Origin: Clostridia bacterium
GTDB taxonomy: Bacteria; Bacillota; Clostridia; Oscillospirales; RGIG5554
Length of the DNA: 64,000 nucleotides
Reading direction: 5' to 3'
Assembly (NCBI GenBank): GCA_017507855.1
Contig: JAFWAE010000026.1
Location: 1-64,000 of the forward strand
The notes under the pieces were generated by a model. That model did not search any database. It was not told the origin of the DNA and was given only the letters and a program-made list of their open reading frames with translations. Shown one piece after another: positions 1-8,873 of this stretch (position 1 is the stretch's first letter; each line of letters begins with the position of its first letter). Made by a program: the position numbers and the translations under genes.

Positions 1-97
1 CGGTGTTGGGCACCGTACCCTCGTTGCGCTCGGGCGTGCAGGCGACCATGGAAAAAAGCAGCACGGCGGTCAGCAACAGGGCTAAAAGAGTTTTCAT
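1..97 (-). CDS. Lipoprotein, 5' end only (probable sugar-binding protein)
   Basis: Only the first 32 codons are inside the window; the gene runs off the left edge. The translation is a classic lipoprotein signal: MKT, a Leu/Ala-rich hydrophobic stretch, then a lipobox ending Met-Val-Ala-Cys at residue 19-20, followed by a Thr/Pro/Asn-rich stretch like the linker start of other lipoproteins in this window. A good ribosome binding site (AAGGAGAT) lies 8 bases before the ATG. It follows the GH4 gene by about 30 bases on the same strand, so the two are probably cotranscribed. By analogy with the SBP genes at 34.7-37.7 kb it may be a solute-binding protein, but the mature domain is not visible. 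Confidence 0.75.
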   Translation of the reverse strand, partial: MKTLLALLLTAVLLFSMVACTPERNEGTVPNT

Positions 98-127
98 GAA
101 TAGGGGATCTCCTTGTAAAAAGAAAGA

Positions 128-1444
128 TTACCGATATTCCGGCAGCCAATCGGCGTGCGCTTCAAACAAATCGTCGCACAGATTCCGGATATCGTCGGCC
201 GAAAGTTCGGATCCGGTATGGGGATCCATCATTGCGGCCATGTAAATATACTCTTTTTTGCGGGTGTGAATGCCCTCTTGGGCCAACAGTTGAACGTTGA
301 TATTGGTGCGGTTGATGGCGGCGCACTGCTCCGGCAGGTCGCCCACTACACAGGGAGAGATGCCGTTTCGGTCCACCAGGCAGGGCACCTCCACGCAGGC
401 GTTGCGGGGCAGGTTGGTGATCAACCCGCGGTTGAGCACGTTGCCGTGAATGCGGTAGGGCTCGTTAAGCAGCATAGATTTAATGATATAGGCGGCAAAT
501 TCGTGGCTCTTTGTGTGGGCGAGCACTTGGTTTTCCACCACCTGCTCGCGGGTCTTGGCCCAGCTTTCAATTTGAGATACACAGCGGCGGGGGTATTCGT
601 CCAAAGGAATGTTGTAGCGCTCGATTAGTTCGGGATAACGGCTTTTGATATACCAGGGCAGATATTCGGACGCATGCTCGGAGGATTCGGTGGTATAATA
701 GCCGAAGCGGTGCATGATGTCGTGGCGCACCTGATCTGTTTCAAAATGGTAGTCGGGGGTGGGGTTCAGACTGCGATGCTTGATCTCGGGATACAGGTCG
801 TTGCCTTGGGCGTCGGTGATCTTCAGCAACCAGGCTTGGTGGTTGATACCGGCGATCTCCCATTTACAGGTGTCCACGTGTTCCTCCAGCCCCACTTCTT
901 TCAGCAGGGTCGAGGCGCAAGACTGTACGCTGTGGCAAAGCCCCACTGTGCGGATGGGGGTGAAACGCTGCATATAACCGGACAGCATGGCCATGGGATT
1001 GGTGTAGTTGATAAAAAGAGCGTCGGGACATACCTGCTGCATGTCCGCGGCAAAGCTTTCCAGCACGGGGACGGTGCGCATGGCGCGGAAAATGCCGCCG
1101 ATGCCCAGCGTATCTGCAATGGTCTGGCGCAGACCGTATTTTTTGGGGATCTCAAAATCTGTGACGGTGCAGGGCTCGTAGCCGCCTACCTGAATGGCGT
1201 TAACGACAAAGTTGGCCCCGCGCAGGGCTTCCATTCGGTCGGTAAAAGCGGTGATAGTAACATCCTTGCGGCCGCTGTTTCGACTGATGTTTTCCAACAT
1301 CCGTCGAGAGTCCTCCAAACGGATGGGATCAATGTCATACAAGTGAATGTGCAGATCCTCGATTTCGGGAGTAACGATACAGTCCCCCAATACGTTTTTG
1401 GCAAACACCGTGCTGCCCGCACCCATAAAAGTTACTGTGACCAT
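128..1444 (-). CDS. Glycoside hydrolase family 4, alpha-galactosidase/alpha-glucosidase type
   Basis: A cytoplasmic NAD+- and metal-dependent glycosidase of family GH4, which cleaves glycosides by an oxidation-elimination mechanism. The N terminus has the dinucleotide-binding signature (VTFMGAGSTVF). Further in are the family motifs VVNAIQVGG, QTIADTLGIGGI, FINYTNPM, LCHSVQ (metal-ligand Cys) and GINHQAW (catalytic region). This order resembles MelA-type alpha-galactosidases more than 6-phospho-enzymes, but the substrate is not proven. I chose the ATG directly before the Rossmann strand (438 residues); an in-frame ATG 39 bases upstream (1483) has its own AAGGG-type RBS and would add 13 residues. 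The lipoprotein gene downstream suggests sugar uptake coupled to intracellular cleavage. Confidence 0.88.
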   Translation of the reverse strand: MVTVTFMGAGSTVFAKNVLGDCIVTPEIEDLHIHLYDIDPIRLEDSRRMLENISRNSGRKDVTITAFTDRMEALRGANFVVNAIQVGGYEPCTVTDFEIPKKYGLRQTIADTLGIGGIFRAMRTVPVLESFAADMQQVCPDALFINYTNPMAMLSGYMQRFTPIRTVGLCHSVQSCASTLLKEVGLEEHVDTCKWEIAGINHQAWLLKITDAQGNDLYPEIKHRSLNPTPDYHFETDQVRHDIMHRFGYYTTESSEHASEYLPWYIKSRYPELIERYNIPLDEYPRRCVSQIESWAKTREQVVENQVLAHTKSHEFAAYIIKSMLLNEPYRIHGNVLNRGLITNLPRNACVEVPCLVDRNGISPCVVGDLPEQCAAINRTNINVQLLAQEGIHTRKKEYIYMAAMMDPHTGSELSADDIRNLCDDLFEAHADWLPEYR

Positions 1445-1531
1445 AATCAAACAAACCTTTCTTTCGCATGAAAGGGCATTCATAGATTTTCCCTTTTCAG
1501 GCCGTTTATGCTGTTATTATTTGGAAGATGT

Positions 1532-2953
1532 TCAGTTTTCCTGCGTGGGGTACGGTGCGTAATTGAAGCCCGGAAGGCCTAAAAGGCGGTATTGCGGCTC
1601 CACCGTTACGGTGCCGTCGGGCTTGGCCAGGCCGTACAGCATGACGCCGTCTACCGCCTTGGAGATGATGATAAAATCCTCGTAATTGATGGAGTAGGTA
1701 TAATATTCCTTGCCGAATACCAGCTCGCCCCGGGTGTTCATCAAATAATGGGAATTATCCTTGGTGCGCACTGTAGTGTAGGGCTTTCGGAAGGAGGTCA
1801 CAAAGCTGTAAACGGGCTCTACCACGTAATTTCCCTTCGTGTCGATAAAGCCGTAGCCTTGGGAGGTGCCGACCATAGCCAGGCCGTTAAAGAAGGCGTA
1901 GGCATAGTCGAAACCGGGCTGGATGACGAGGTTGCCCGCCGTGTCGATATAGCCCCATTTTTCGCCCACCTTCACCGCCGCCAGGCCTTCGCTGAACATG
2001 ACTGCGCCATCGTAAACGGGGGCAATGACGATTTCGTCGCGCTCGTTGACATAGCCCATTTTTCCATTTAGGGCAACTGCCGCCAGGCCTTCATTAAAAT
2101 AGCAATAGCGCTGGAAGCGGGGCTCCACCACGATGTTGCCTCGGCGGTCGGCGATGCCCCATTTCCCGTTTCGGTACACGGAGATATAGCCGTCTTCGCG
2201 GATGACGTCCATATCGTCAAAGGTGGTCTTGAACAAAAGATTGCCCAAATTGTCCATCATGCCGTATTTGCCGTTTTTGCGAAATACGATGCCGCCGTTC
2301 ACGTAAGCACTCAGCTCCTCGTAGCGGGTGGAAAGCAGCTTGCGTGCGGCGGTAAACAGGCGGTATACAGATCCTTCAACAATCACGTAGGCGCCGCCCC
2401 CCGCATATTGGATGAGATCGTACTTAAAAGGAAGGACGGTGTTGTTTTCCCTGTCGATGAGGCCGTATTTGCCTTCCTTGACCGCAACGGCAGAGCCGTT
2501 GACGAAATACCCCAAGTTTTCGTACTGGGGCTGGATGACCCATTTGCCTTGGGTATCCACAAAGCCCAACTTGCCGTTTTGAAACACTCGGGCCAGACCG
2601 TTGTCAAAAAGATCGGCTTCGTCGAAGAGGTAGGGGATGCACAGCTCCCCCAGGGTGTTGATATAGCCCCATTTGCCGTCCTTCAGCACGGGGCAAAGTC
2701 CTTCGCGGAAAATTCCTGTACCTTCAAAGGTGAAATTCAATGCCACGGATCCGTCCGCGCGGATAAAACCGACTTTCCCTTCCCCGTTGGCCACGGCCAG
2801 CAGGCCACTTTCACCAAAAAGGTGGGTGTTATCGGCAGAAGGCTCTTTAAAATCTGCGGGGACTGTTCCTCCCCTGCCATTGGAGCAACCGCTGAGACAA
2901 GCGGTGGCCAGCAGGCAGGCAAGTACCGTGCAAACCAAACGACTGTGTTTCAT
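1532..2953 (-). CDS. WG-repeat lipoprotein
   Basis: A 473-residue secreted lipoprotein: a basic N terminus, a hydrophobic stretch and a lipobox ending Leu-Ser-Gly-Cys. From about residue 55 to the end it is built of roughly ten repeats of 35-45 residues with the core G-K-W/L/Y-G-Y/F-I/V-D/N-x-x-G, the WG (KWG) repeat family, thought to form a beta-propeller-like surface domain. Function in the family is unclear (protein or cell-envelope interactions). It is followed by GH4 after an 87-base gap, so cotranscription is possible. It has its own sigma-A-type promoter. Confidence 0.85.
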   Translation of the reverse strand: MKHSRLVCTVLACLLATACLSGCSNGRGGTVPADFKEPSADNTHLFGESGLLAVANGEGKVGFIRADGSVALNFTFEGTGIFREGLCPVLKDGKWGYINTLGELCIPYLFDEADLFDNGLARVFQNGKLGFVDTQGKWVIQPQYENLGYFVNGSAVAVKEGKYGLIDRENNTVLPFKYDLIQYAGGGAYVIVEGSVYRLFTAARKLLSTRYEELSAYVNGGIVFRKNGKYGMMDNLGNLLFKTTFDDMDVIREDGYISVYRNGKWGIADRRGNIVVEPRFQRYCYFNEGLAAVALNGKMGYVNERDEIVIAPVYDGAVMFSEGLAAVKVGEKWGYIDTAGNLVIQPGFDYAYAFFNGLAMVGTSQGYGFIDTKGNYVVEPVYSFVTSFRKPYTTVRTKDNSHYLMNTRGELVFGKEYYTYSINYEDFIIISKAVDGVMLYGLAKPDGTVTVEPQYRLLGLPGFNYAPYPTQEN

Positions 2954-3007
2954 GGATGTTTATCAACTCCGTTTTCTTAGTTATGATACAGAAAAAACGT
3001 CTTTTTT

Positions 3008-3036
3008 ATTATAACACAAACGCGGTTTTTTGTATA
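3008..3036 (-). promoter_or_regulatory. Sigma-A promoter of the WG-repeat gene
   Basis: On the minus strand a TATAAT -10 box (3013-3008) lies 17 bases from a TATACA -35 box (3036-3031), about 55 bases upstream of the WG-repeat start codon. The -35 matches 4 of 6 consensus bases. Confidence 0.55.
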
Positions 3037-3091
3037 GGTAATTTTTTGAAAAAACGGGGCGTAAAAACGTGCATTTTTTTTGAAAAAACCC

Positions 3092-3120
3092 TTGACAGAA
3101 AGCAAAAAGAATGCTATAAT
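3092..3120 (+). promoter_or_regulatory. Sigma-A promoter of infC-rpmI-rplT
   Basis: A fully consensus promoter: TTGACA at 3092-3097, 17-base spacer, TATAAT at 3115-3120. Transcription would start near 3127, giving a leader of about 155 bases before infC. Confidence 0.9.
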
Positions 3121-3126
3121 CTTGGC

Positions 3127-3282
3127 ACAAAGAAGAAGACGGTTCATCTGTTCTCACCGCCGGGCAATGGCGCTCGCGTCGGTCAATACACTTCAAACCA
3201 CCCTATGCAGGGGTATTTTGTGTGTGCGGGAACAGTGTTTCGCGCACTTTTTTTGTGTGAAAAACAACTGGAGGTGTTCGGC
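3127..3282 (+). ncRNA. L20/IF3-type ribosomal protein leader with attenuator
   Basis: The untranslated leader of infC-rpmI-rplT. It ends in an intrinsic terminator: GTGTGCG at 3222-3228 pairs with CGCGCAC at 3241-3247 (one G-U pair), followed by seven T at 3248-3254, just before the infC Shine-Dalgarno. In Bacillus-type bacteria L20 represses this operon by stabilising such a terminator. The position and terminator support the same control here; the L20-binding fold itself was not verified. Confidence 0.65.
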
Positions 3283-3813
3283 ATTAGCACAAAAGACAGC
3301 AAGGAATTGTTGATCAACGAGGAGATCCGGGAAAAGGAGATCCGCGTGATCGACGCGGACGGCGCGCAGCTTGGCATTATGAAGCCCAAGGATGCGTTGG
3401 TCCGTGCCGAAGCTCAAGGGCTGGATCTGGTCATGATCGCCCCCCATTCGGAACCCCCCGTGTGCCGTATTATGGACTACGGGAAGTACCGTTTTGAACG
3501 AGCTAAGAAGGAAAAAGAGGCTAAAAAGAAGCAGACCGTGGTGGATGTGAAGGAAGTTCAGCTTTCCTGCCGCATTGAAATGCACGATTTTACCACCAAG
3601 GCCAACCATGCCCGCCGTTTTATTCAAGGCGGCGACAGGGTGAAGGTCGTTGTCCGCTTCCGCGGTCGCGAAATGGCACATACCGATATCGGTCGAGAAG
3701 TGCTTGACAAATTTGCGGAAATGCTTTCCGACGTGGCTGTGGTGGACAAGCCCGCCAAGCTGGAAGGCCGCAATATGACCATGTTCCTGTCGGTAAAACC
3801 TGCTGTTAAATAA
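3283..3813 (+). CDS. infC: Translation initiation factor IF-3
   Basis: IF-3 binds the 30S subunit, checks start-codon/initiator-tRNA pairing and keeps subunits apart. The 176-residue product has both domains: N-terminal (LINEEIREKEIRVID, then IMDYGKYRFE) and C-terminal after a Lys-rich linker (VKEVQLSCRIEMHDF, then GDRVKVVVRFRGREM). No ATG or GTG is suitably placed; an ATT at 3283 follows GGAGGTG at the right distance. ATT/AUU is the known autoregulatory start of infC in many bacteria, because IF-3 rejects non-canonical starts. The longer in-frame reading upstream runs through the promoter and terminator and is not credible. First gene of infC-rpmI-rplT. Confidence 0.95.
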   Translation: MSTKDSKELLINEEIREKEIRVIDADGAQLGIMKPKDALVRAEAQGLDLVMIAPHSEPPVCRIMDYGKYRFERAKKEKEAKKKQTVVDVKEVQLSCRIEMHDFTTKANHARRFIQGGDRVKVVVRFRGREMAHTDIGREVLDKFAEMLSDVAVVDKPAKLEGRNMTMFLSVKPAVK

Positions 3814-3852
3814 GGCAATGCCGTACAAAACAATTGAAAGGAGCCATTCCCC

Positions 3853-4050
3853 ATGCCCAAACTGAAAACGCACAGCGGCGCATCCAAGCGTTTCTCCATG
3901 ACCAAAAACGGTAAGGTCAAGCGCTTTCACGCCTACAAGTCCCACATTCTGAACAAGAAGAGCACGAAGCGCAAGAGAAATCTGCGCAAGGGCGCCTATG
4001 CCGACAAGACCAATGTCGAGGCGATCAAGAAGCTCATGCCCTACGCTTAA
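3853..4050 (+). CDS. rpmI: Ribosomal protein bL35
   Basis: A 65-residue, very basic protein of the 50S subunit, with the family N terminus [14 protein letters not shown] and the later KRKRNLRKG block. Length is normal for bL35. An RBS (AAAGGAG) precedes the ATG, and it lies 39 bases after infC and 27 before rplT, the conserved order. Confidence 0.98.
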   Translation: MPKLKTHSGASKRFSMTKNGKVKRFHAYKSHILNKKSTKRKRNLRKGAYADKTNVEAIKKLMPYA

Positions 4051-4077
4051 TGCGGCAACGAAACGGAGGAAAACAAG

Positions 4078-4431
4078 ATGGCAAGGATTAAAGGCGCTGT
4101 GACTACGCGTCAAAGAAGAAGAAAGACCCTGAAGCTGGCTAAAGGCTATTGGGGCGCAAAGAGCAAGCATTTTAAGATGGCCAAGCAGGCCGTTATGAAA
4201 TCCATGGACTACGCCTACATCGGCCGTAAGCAAAAGAAGAGAGAGTTCCGCGCTCTGTGGATCACCCGTATCTCTGCCCAAGCCCGTGTTAACGGCATGA
4301 ACTATTCCACCTTCATGAACGGTTTGAAGAAGGCCGGCGTGGAGCTCAACCGCAAGATGCTCAGCGAACTGGCTGTGCACGACAAGGAAGCGTTTGCGGC
4401 TCTGGTGGAAAAGGCCAAGGCTGCCCTGTAA
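4078..4431 (+). CDS. rplT: Ribosomal protein bL20
   Basis: A 117-residue 50S assembly protein with the family features: [16 protein letters not shown] at the N terminus, an Arg/Lys-rich helix, and a C-terminal globular domain ([16 protein letters not shown], then [13 protein letters not shown]). L20 is the expected repressor of its own operon through the leader. Normal length; RBS ACGGAGGAAAACA. Last gene of the operon, followed by a strong terminator. Confidence 0.98.
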   Translation: MARIKGAVTTRQRRRKTLKLAKGYWGAKSKHFKMAKQAVMKSMDYAYIGRKQKKREFRALWITRISAQARVNGMNYSTFMNGLKKAGVELNRKMLSELAVHDKEAFAALVEKAKAAL

Positions 4432-4445
4432 ACCAATACGCAAAT

Positions 4446-4485
4446 AAAAAGACTCATTCCGAAAAGAATGAGTCTTTTTTTGTTT
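4446..4485. terminator. Bidirectional terminator between rplT and ylmH
   Basis: A perfect 14-base stem (AAAAAGACTCATTC pairing with its complement at 4466-4479) around a short loop, flanked by A-tract and T-tract, so it can stop both rplT (+) and the convergent ylmH-like gene (-), whose stop codon touches it. Confidence 0.88.
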
Positions 4486-5270
4486 TATTTCAGTTTGTGA
4501 ATGACGATAAACGTGCGGCCTTTTTTGGATTCTCCCTCTGCGGCGTAAAAGATCGCTTTTCCCTTTCCGCGCAGAGAAAGGGTGCAACCGGGCTGCAAAA
4601 GCTCGTCCGGCTTTTCGCACAGACGGCCGTTGACGTGCACCAGCTGGCGGCGGATGGCCTCTGCGGCGGAATTGCGGGAAAGGGAGAAGGCGGAGGACAG
4701 AATGCCGTCCAAGCGCAGGGAGGCCACGGTGTCTCGCACTTCGGTATACAGCGTTTCGGGAGTGGGGAGCTCTTTGGTTGAGCAGGGGGCACAGGTGACG
4801 GCGTAACGGCCCACGGTTTCCAGATCCTTTAAAATGATGCGGGCGGCGCTTTGACGGACAAAGATCCAAGCCTTACAACCGTCGGCGACCACAATATCTC
4901 CCACGTCCTTGCGTAACAGGCCTAAGCCCAACAGAGAGCCAAGGAAATCCCGATGAGTCAGGGCAGCGCGAGGGGCGTCGTGGCGGTTGACTTCCACCAA
5001 AAGCCAGGTCAGTTGGCTATCGATCTCCCAGGGGGCCGGCTCTTCCCCGTTCGGCAGCAGTAAAACGGCTTTGCGTTCCGCTTCGGGGAATCCCCCCTCC
5101 AGCGCATAAAAAGCTTTGTGCTTATGCAAGGCGGCCTCGGCCCAGCTCGCTTCTACGGGAGCCAAAAAAGGGCCGCATTGCAGGCGGCCCTTTTTCACGG
5201 CAGCTTCGGCCAGGTCCAGGATATGGGCCACCAAAAGCTTTTCTTCTTTGGTCAAAACAGCTTCGGCCAT
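4485..5270 (-). CDS. ylmH: YlmH-like S4-domain RNA-binding protein
   Basis: A 261-residue protein of the YlmH/photosystem-II-S4 family. The C-terminal S4 fold (about residues 185-235: LSSAFSLSRNSAAEAIRRQ, then VHVNGRLCEKPDELLQPG) binds structured RNA; YlmH proteins associate with ribosomes and act in stalled-ribosome quality control, and in many Firmicutes sit near cell-division genes. Here the gene is instead at the end of the glycolytic operon: its ATG overlaps the gpmI stop (TGATG), implying translational coupling. A GTG one codon upstream (5273) is an alternative start. The placement is unusual; the family assignment is firm from the S4 segment and overall layout. Confidence 0.82.
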   Translation of the reverse strand: MAEAVLTKEEKLLVAHILDLAEAAVKKGRLQCGPFLAPVEASWAEAALHKHKAFYALEGGFPEAERKAVLLLPNGEEPAPWEIDSQLTWLLVEVNRHDAPRAALTHRDFLGSLLGLGLLRKDVGDIVVADGCKAWIFVRQSAARIILKDLETVGRYAVTCAPCSTKELPTPETLYTEVRDTVASLRLDGILSSAFSLSRNSAAEAIRRQLVHVNGRLCEKPDELLQPGCTLSLRGKGKAIFYAAEGESKKGRTFIVIHKLK

Positions 5271-6784
5271 CACTGAAGCAAGGAACGGCCGGACATTTCA
5301 CAGGGTTGCTCCAGCCCCATCAGATCCATCATGGTGGGAATAATGTCAGCCAGGCAACCGCCGTCAGCCAGGGTGCGGTCTTCGCCACCGGCGGCCAGGA
5401 TCAAGGGTACGGGGTTGGTGGTGTGCTGGGTGAAGGGATTTCCTTCGGCATCGCGCACCTCGTCGGCGTTGCCGTGGTCGGCGGTCACCAGGGCTATACC
5501 GCCCAATTCGCGAACAGCTTCCACCGTGCGGCCCACACAAGCGTCTACTGCTTCCACAGCCGTGATCACGGCTTCGGGTACGGCGGTGTGACCCACCATG
5601 TCGCAGTTGGCATAGTTGAGAATGATGGCATCGTAAGTGCCTCCGCGAATGGCGGCGCACACCTTATCGCATACCTCAAAGGCGGACATTTCGGGTTGCA
5701 GATCGTAAGTGGCCACCTTGGGAGAGGGAACCAAAATGCGGTCCTCACCCGGGAAGGGCTCTTCACGGCCTCCGTTGAAGAAGAAGGTGACGTGGGCGTA
5801 TTTTTCCGTTTCGGCGATGCGCAGTTGGGTCATGCCCTTGGCGGCCAGATATTCACCGAAGATATTGTTCAGCTCCTGGGGGCCAAAGGCCACGGAAACG
5901 TTGGGCATCGCGGCATCGTACTGGGTAAAGCACACGTAATGTACGGGCATATAAGGGCGCTCAAAGCCGGCAAAGGCCTCGTCGGCAAAGCAACGGGTGA
6001 TCTCGCGGGCGCGGTCGGGACGGAAATTAAAGCAAATGATGGAATCTCCGCTGCGAATGGGGCGGAAATCGGGGGTGCGGAAGGGCACGATGAATTCGTC
6101 GGTGACATCCTGGCTGTAGGAAAGACGGGTTCCCTCGGCGGCGGGATGCACGTCAAAGCCCTCGGCACCGGTCATGCAGTCGTAAGCCTTTTGAACACGC
6201 TCCCAGCGGTTGTCGCGGTCCATGGCATAGAAACGGCCCATAACGGAGGCGATCTTTCCTGCACCGATGGTGTTCAGTTGAGCCTCCAGTTCTTCCAAAA
6301 AGCCTGCGCCGGAGGTGGGAGCCACGTCGCGGCCGTCCATAAAGGCGTGGACGAAAATATTTTTCACACCTAGATCACGGGCCATTTCCACGGCGGCGTA
6401 GAGATGGGTGTTGTGGCTGTGCACGCCACCGTCGCTGAGCAGACCGTACAAATGCAGGGCGCGACCTTCTTCGGCGGCGGAGAGCATGGCGCTACGCAGG
6501 GCTTCGTTTGCGGCAAAACTGCCGTCGCGGATCTGCTTGGTGATCAGGGTCAGCTGTTGATACACGATGCGGCCCGCACCGATGTTGGTGTGACCCACTT
6601 CGCTGTTGCCCATTTGCCCGTCGGGTAAGCCCACGTTCATGCCGGAGGCACCCAGCTGGGTCATGGGGCATTGGGCCATCAAAGCATCCAAATTGGGGGT
6701 GTTGGCGGCTTGAATGCAGTTGCCCGTGCTTTCTTCGCGCAGGCCATAGCCGTCCATAATGATCAAAACTGCGGTTTTTTTCAT
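5270..6784 (-). CDS. gpmI: 2,3-bisphosphoglycerate-independent phosphoglycerate mutase
   Basis: Interconverts 3- and 2-phosphoglycerate using two metal ions and a phosphoserine intermediate. The 504 residues match the family length. The N terminus carries the metal site and nucleophile Ser (LIIMDGYGLRE, then GNSEVGHTNIGAGR). The inserted transferase domain has the HAFMDGRDVAP and MGRFYAMDRDNRWERV motifs, and the C terminus has the second metal site (NYANCDMVGHTA and TADHGNADEV). It lies 68 bases downstream of tpiA and overlaps the next gene. Confidence 0.97.
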   Translation of the reverse strand: MKKTAVLIIMDGYGLREESTGNCIQAANTPNLDALMAQCPMTQLGASGMNVGLPDGQMGNSEVGHTNIGAGRIVYQQLTLITKQIRDGSFAANEALRSAMLSAAEEGRALHLYGLLSDGGVHSHNTHLYAAVEMARDLGVKNIFVHAFMDGRDVAPTSGAGFLEELEAQLNTIGAGKIASVMGRFYAMDRDNRWERVQKAYDCMTGAEGFDVHPAAEGTRLSYSQDVTDEFIVPFRTPDFRPIRSGDSIICFNFRPDRAREITRCFADEAFAGFERPYMPVHYVCFTQYDAAMPNVSVAFGPQELNNIFGEYLAAKGMTQLRIAETEKYAHVTFFFNGGREEPFPGEDRILVPSPKVATYDLQPEMSAFEVCDKVCAAIRGGTYDAIILNYANCDMVGHTAVPEAVITAVEAVDACVGRTVEAVRELGGIALVTADHGNADEVRDAEGNPFTQHTTNPVPLILAAGGEDRTLADGGCLADIIPTMMDLMGLEQPCEMSGRSLLQ

Positions 6785-6810
6785 GGTCTTTTCTTCTTTC
6801 CTTGCAAGGA

Positions 6811-6834
6811 AAAGCCCCTGTGAAGCAGGGGCCT
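6811..6834 (-). terminator. Hairpin between tpiA and gpmI
   Basis: On the minus strand GCCCCTG pairs with CAGGGGC (6831-6825 with 6820-6814) around a short loop, followed by TTTTCC. The T-run is short, so this is probably a partial terminator or RNA-processing/stability hairpin that lowers gpmI expression relative to tpiA. Confidence 0.5.
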
Positions 6835-6852
6835 TCCGTTTTTTGATTTAAA

Positions 6853-7617
6853 TTATTCGGCTGCGTGTACGATGGCAGAAAAATCGGGAGCCTTCAGAGA
6901 AGCGCCGCCGATCAGACCGCCGTCTACGTGAGGCTGAGCCAAAAGCTCTGCGGCGTTGCCTGCGTTCATGGAGCCGCCGTATTGAATGACCAGGCGGTCT
7001 GCCGCATCCTGCCCGTACAGGTCGGCCACGGCAGCGCGGATCACGCCGCAGGTCTCGTTAGCCTGGGCGGAGGTGGCCGTTTTACCGGTGCCAATGGCCC
7101 AAATGGGCTCGTAGGCAATGATCACGTCTTGCAGACGGTCTGCAGAAACACCGGCCAAGGCCGCGCGAACCTGGGAGCTGACCAAAGCGTCAGTTTCGCC
7201 GTTTTCGCGTTGCTGCAGGGATTCACCCACGCAAACGATGGGCTTCAGGCCGGCTTGCAAAGCAGCCAGCACCTTTTTGTTCACGGTTTCGTCCGTTTCG
7301 GCAAAATACTGACGGCGTTCGCTATGGCCGATGATGACATAGGAAACGCCCATTTCCGTGAGCATGGAAGCGGAGATCTCGCCGGTAAAGGCGCCGCTTT
7401 CGGCAAAATGCATGTTCTGGGCACCCACCTCTACGTTGATGCCGGCGCAAGCCGCCAGGGCTACGGGCAGATCCACAAAGGGCGTGCATACCACGACCTT
7501 GCAGGGGGCATCAGCCACCAAAGGCAGCATGGCATCCAGCAATTCCTTGGCTTGGGCGGGGGTCTTGTTCATTTTCCAGTTGCCGGCGATCACGGGGCAA
7601 CGAAGTTGTTTGTTCAT
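6853..7617 (-). CDS. tpiA: Triosephosphate isomerase
   Basis: Interconverts dihydroxyacetone phosphate and glyceraldehyde-3-phosphate. The 254-residue TIM barrel has all catalytic landmarks: AGNWKMNK (Asn/Lys near residues 11-13), GHSERRQ (catalytic His), AYEPIWAIGTGK (catalytic Glu and flexible loop), and the phosphate-binding IQYGGSMNAGNA and DGGLIGGASL at the end. It lies 19 bases after pgk. Confidence 0.98.
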   Translation of the reverse strand: MNKQLRCPVIAGNWKMNKTPAQAKELLDAMLPLVADAPCKVVVCTPFVDLPVALAACAGINVEVGAQNMHFAESGAFTGEISASMLTEMGVSYVIIGHSERRQYFAETDETVNKKVLAALQAGLKPIVCVGESLQQRENGETDALVSSQVRAALAGVSADRLQDVIIAYEPIWAIGTGKTATSAQANETCGVIRAAVADLYGQDAADRLVIQYGGSMNAGNAAELLAQPHVDGGLIGGASLKAPDFSAIVHAAE

Positions 7618-7636
7618 ATCGATAAAGCCTCTTCGT

Positions 7637-8824
7637 TTAGTTTTTGTCGTTCAAAGCGGCAATGCCGGGCAGCTCGATGCCTTCCAGGAATTCCAGAGAA
7701 GCGCCACCGCCGGTGGAGATGTGAGTCATCTTGTCGGCAAAGCCCAGCTTTTCCACGGCTGCGGCGCTGTCGCCGCCGCCGATGATAGATACAGCGCCGG
7801 ACTCGGCCACGGCCTTAGCCACGGCAATCGTGCCGGAAGCAAAGTTTTCCCATTCGGAAACACCCATGGGGCCGTTCCATACTACGGTGCCTGCACCGCG
7901 GATGGCGTCGGCAAACAAGGCCTCGGTCTTGGGGCCGATATCCAGGCCCATCCAACCGTCGGGGATGTTGTCGGAGTTGATGGTCTGGAAATTGCAATCG
8001 GGCGCGTAGCGGTCGCCGATGCGGTTGTCCTGGGGAATGAGGAACTTGACGCCCTTTTCTTTGGCGGTGGCCATCAGCTGTTTGGCCAGGTCCACCTTAT
8101 CTTCTTCGCAGATGGAGGTTCCGATGGGGTAACCCATGGCGCGCAGGAAGGTATAAGCCATACCGCCGCCGATGACCAGGGTGTCCACCTTTTCCAGCAG
8201 ATTGGTGATCACGCCGATCTTATCGGAAACCTTGGCGCCGCCCAAAATGGCCACGAAGGGACGCTTGGGATCGCTGAGGGCCTTGCCCATGATATCGATC
8301 TCTTTTTGGATCAGGTAGCCGCACACGGCAGGCAGATAATCGGCCACACCGGCAGTAGAGGCATGGGCGCGGTGGCTGGTGCCGAAAGCGTCGTTGACGT
8401 AGATCTCGGCCAGAGAAGCCAAAGCCTTGGCGAAATCGGGATCGTTCTTTTCTTCCTGCGCATGGTAGCGGACGTTTTCCAGCAGCAGCAGCTCGCCATC
8501 CTTCAGGGCGGCGGCCTTAGCCTGGGCATCCTCGCCCACTACGTCGGCAGCCATAGTCACGGTGCAACCCAGCAGCTCGCCCAGACGGACGGCCACGGGA
8601 GCCAGGGAATATTTGGGGTTGAACTCCCCTTTGGGACGACCCAGGTGAGAGCAAAGGATCACCTTGGCGCCCTGATTTTTCAGATAAGAAATGGTTTTCA
8701 GACTTTCGCGGATACGCTTGTCGTCGGTAATGGCACCGTCGGCCAGGGGGACGTTAAAGTCGCAACGCACCAATACGCGCTTGCCCTTTACGCAAATGTC
8801 TTCTACGGTTTTCTTGTTCAGCAT
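7637..8824 (-). CDS. pgk: Phosphoglycerate kinase
   Basis: Transfers phosphate from 1,3-bisphosphoglycerate to ADP, the first ATP-yielding step of lower glycolysis. The 395 residues are typical. Landmarks are [11 protein letters not shown] and [10 protein letters not shown] (substrate-binding Arg/His), [27 protein letters not shown] (nucleotide site), and the C-terminal [12 protein letters not shown] and [15 protein letters not shown]. First gene of pgk-tpiA-gpmI-ylmH; no gapA or eno is adjacent, unlike the full glycolytic operon of some Firmicutes. Confidence 0.98.
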   Translation of the reverse strand: MLNKKTVEDICVKGKRVLVRCDFNVPLADGAITDDKRIRESLKTISYLKNQGAKVILCSHLGRPKGEFNPKYSLAPVAVRLGELLGCTVTMAADVVGEDAQAKAAALKDGELLLLENVRYHAQEEKNDPDFAKALASLAEIYVNDAFGTSHRAHASTAGVADYLPAVCGYLIQKEIDIMGKALSDPKRPFVAILGGAKVSDKIGVITNLLEKVDTLVIGGGMAYTFLRAMGYPIGTSICEEDKVDLAKQLMATAKEKGVKFLIPQDNRIGDRYAPDCNFQTINSDNIPDGWMGLDIGPKTEALFADAIRGAGTVVWNGPMGVSEWENFASGTIAVAKAVAESGAVSIIGGGDSAAAVEKLGFADKMTHISTGGGASLEFLEGIELPGIAALNDKN

Positions 8825-8873
8825 ACTTTTAACTCCTTATAAAAAAATATAAAGGCAGATTTTTACATAGGTC

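Noticed and set aside
2956-3282. Extended N terminus of IF-3 from an upstream ATG
   Set aside because: It would translate through the promoter, the leader and the attenuator; IF-3 homology begins after the ATT.
3193-4869. 558-codon open frame opposite infC-rpmI-rplT
   Set aside because: It is antisense to three certain ribosomal genes, crosses their terminator and has no RBS or domain; it is a shadow of codon bias.
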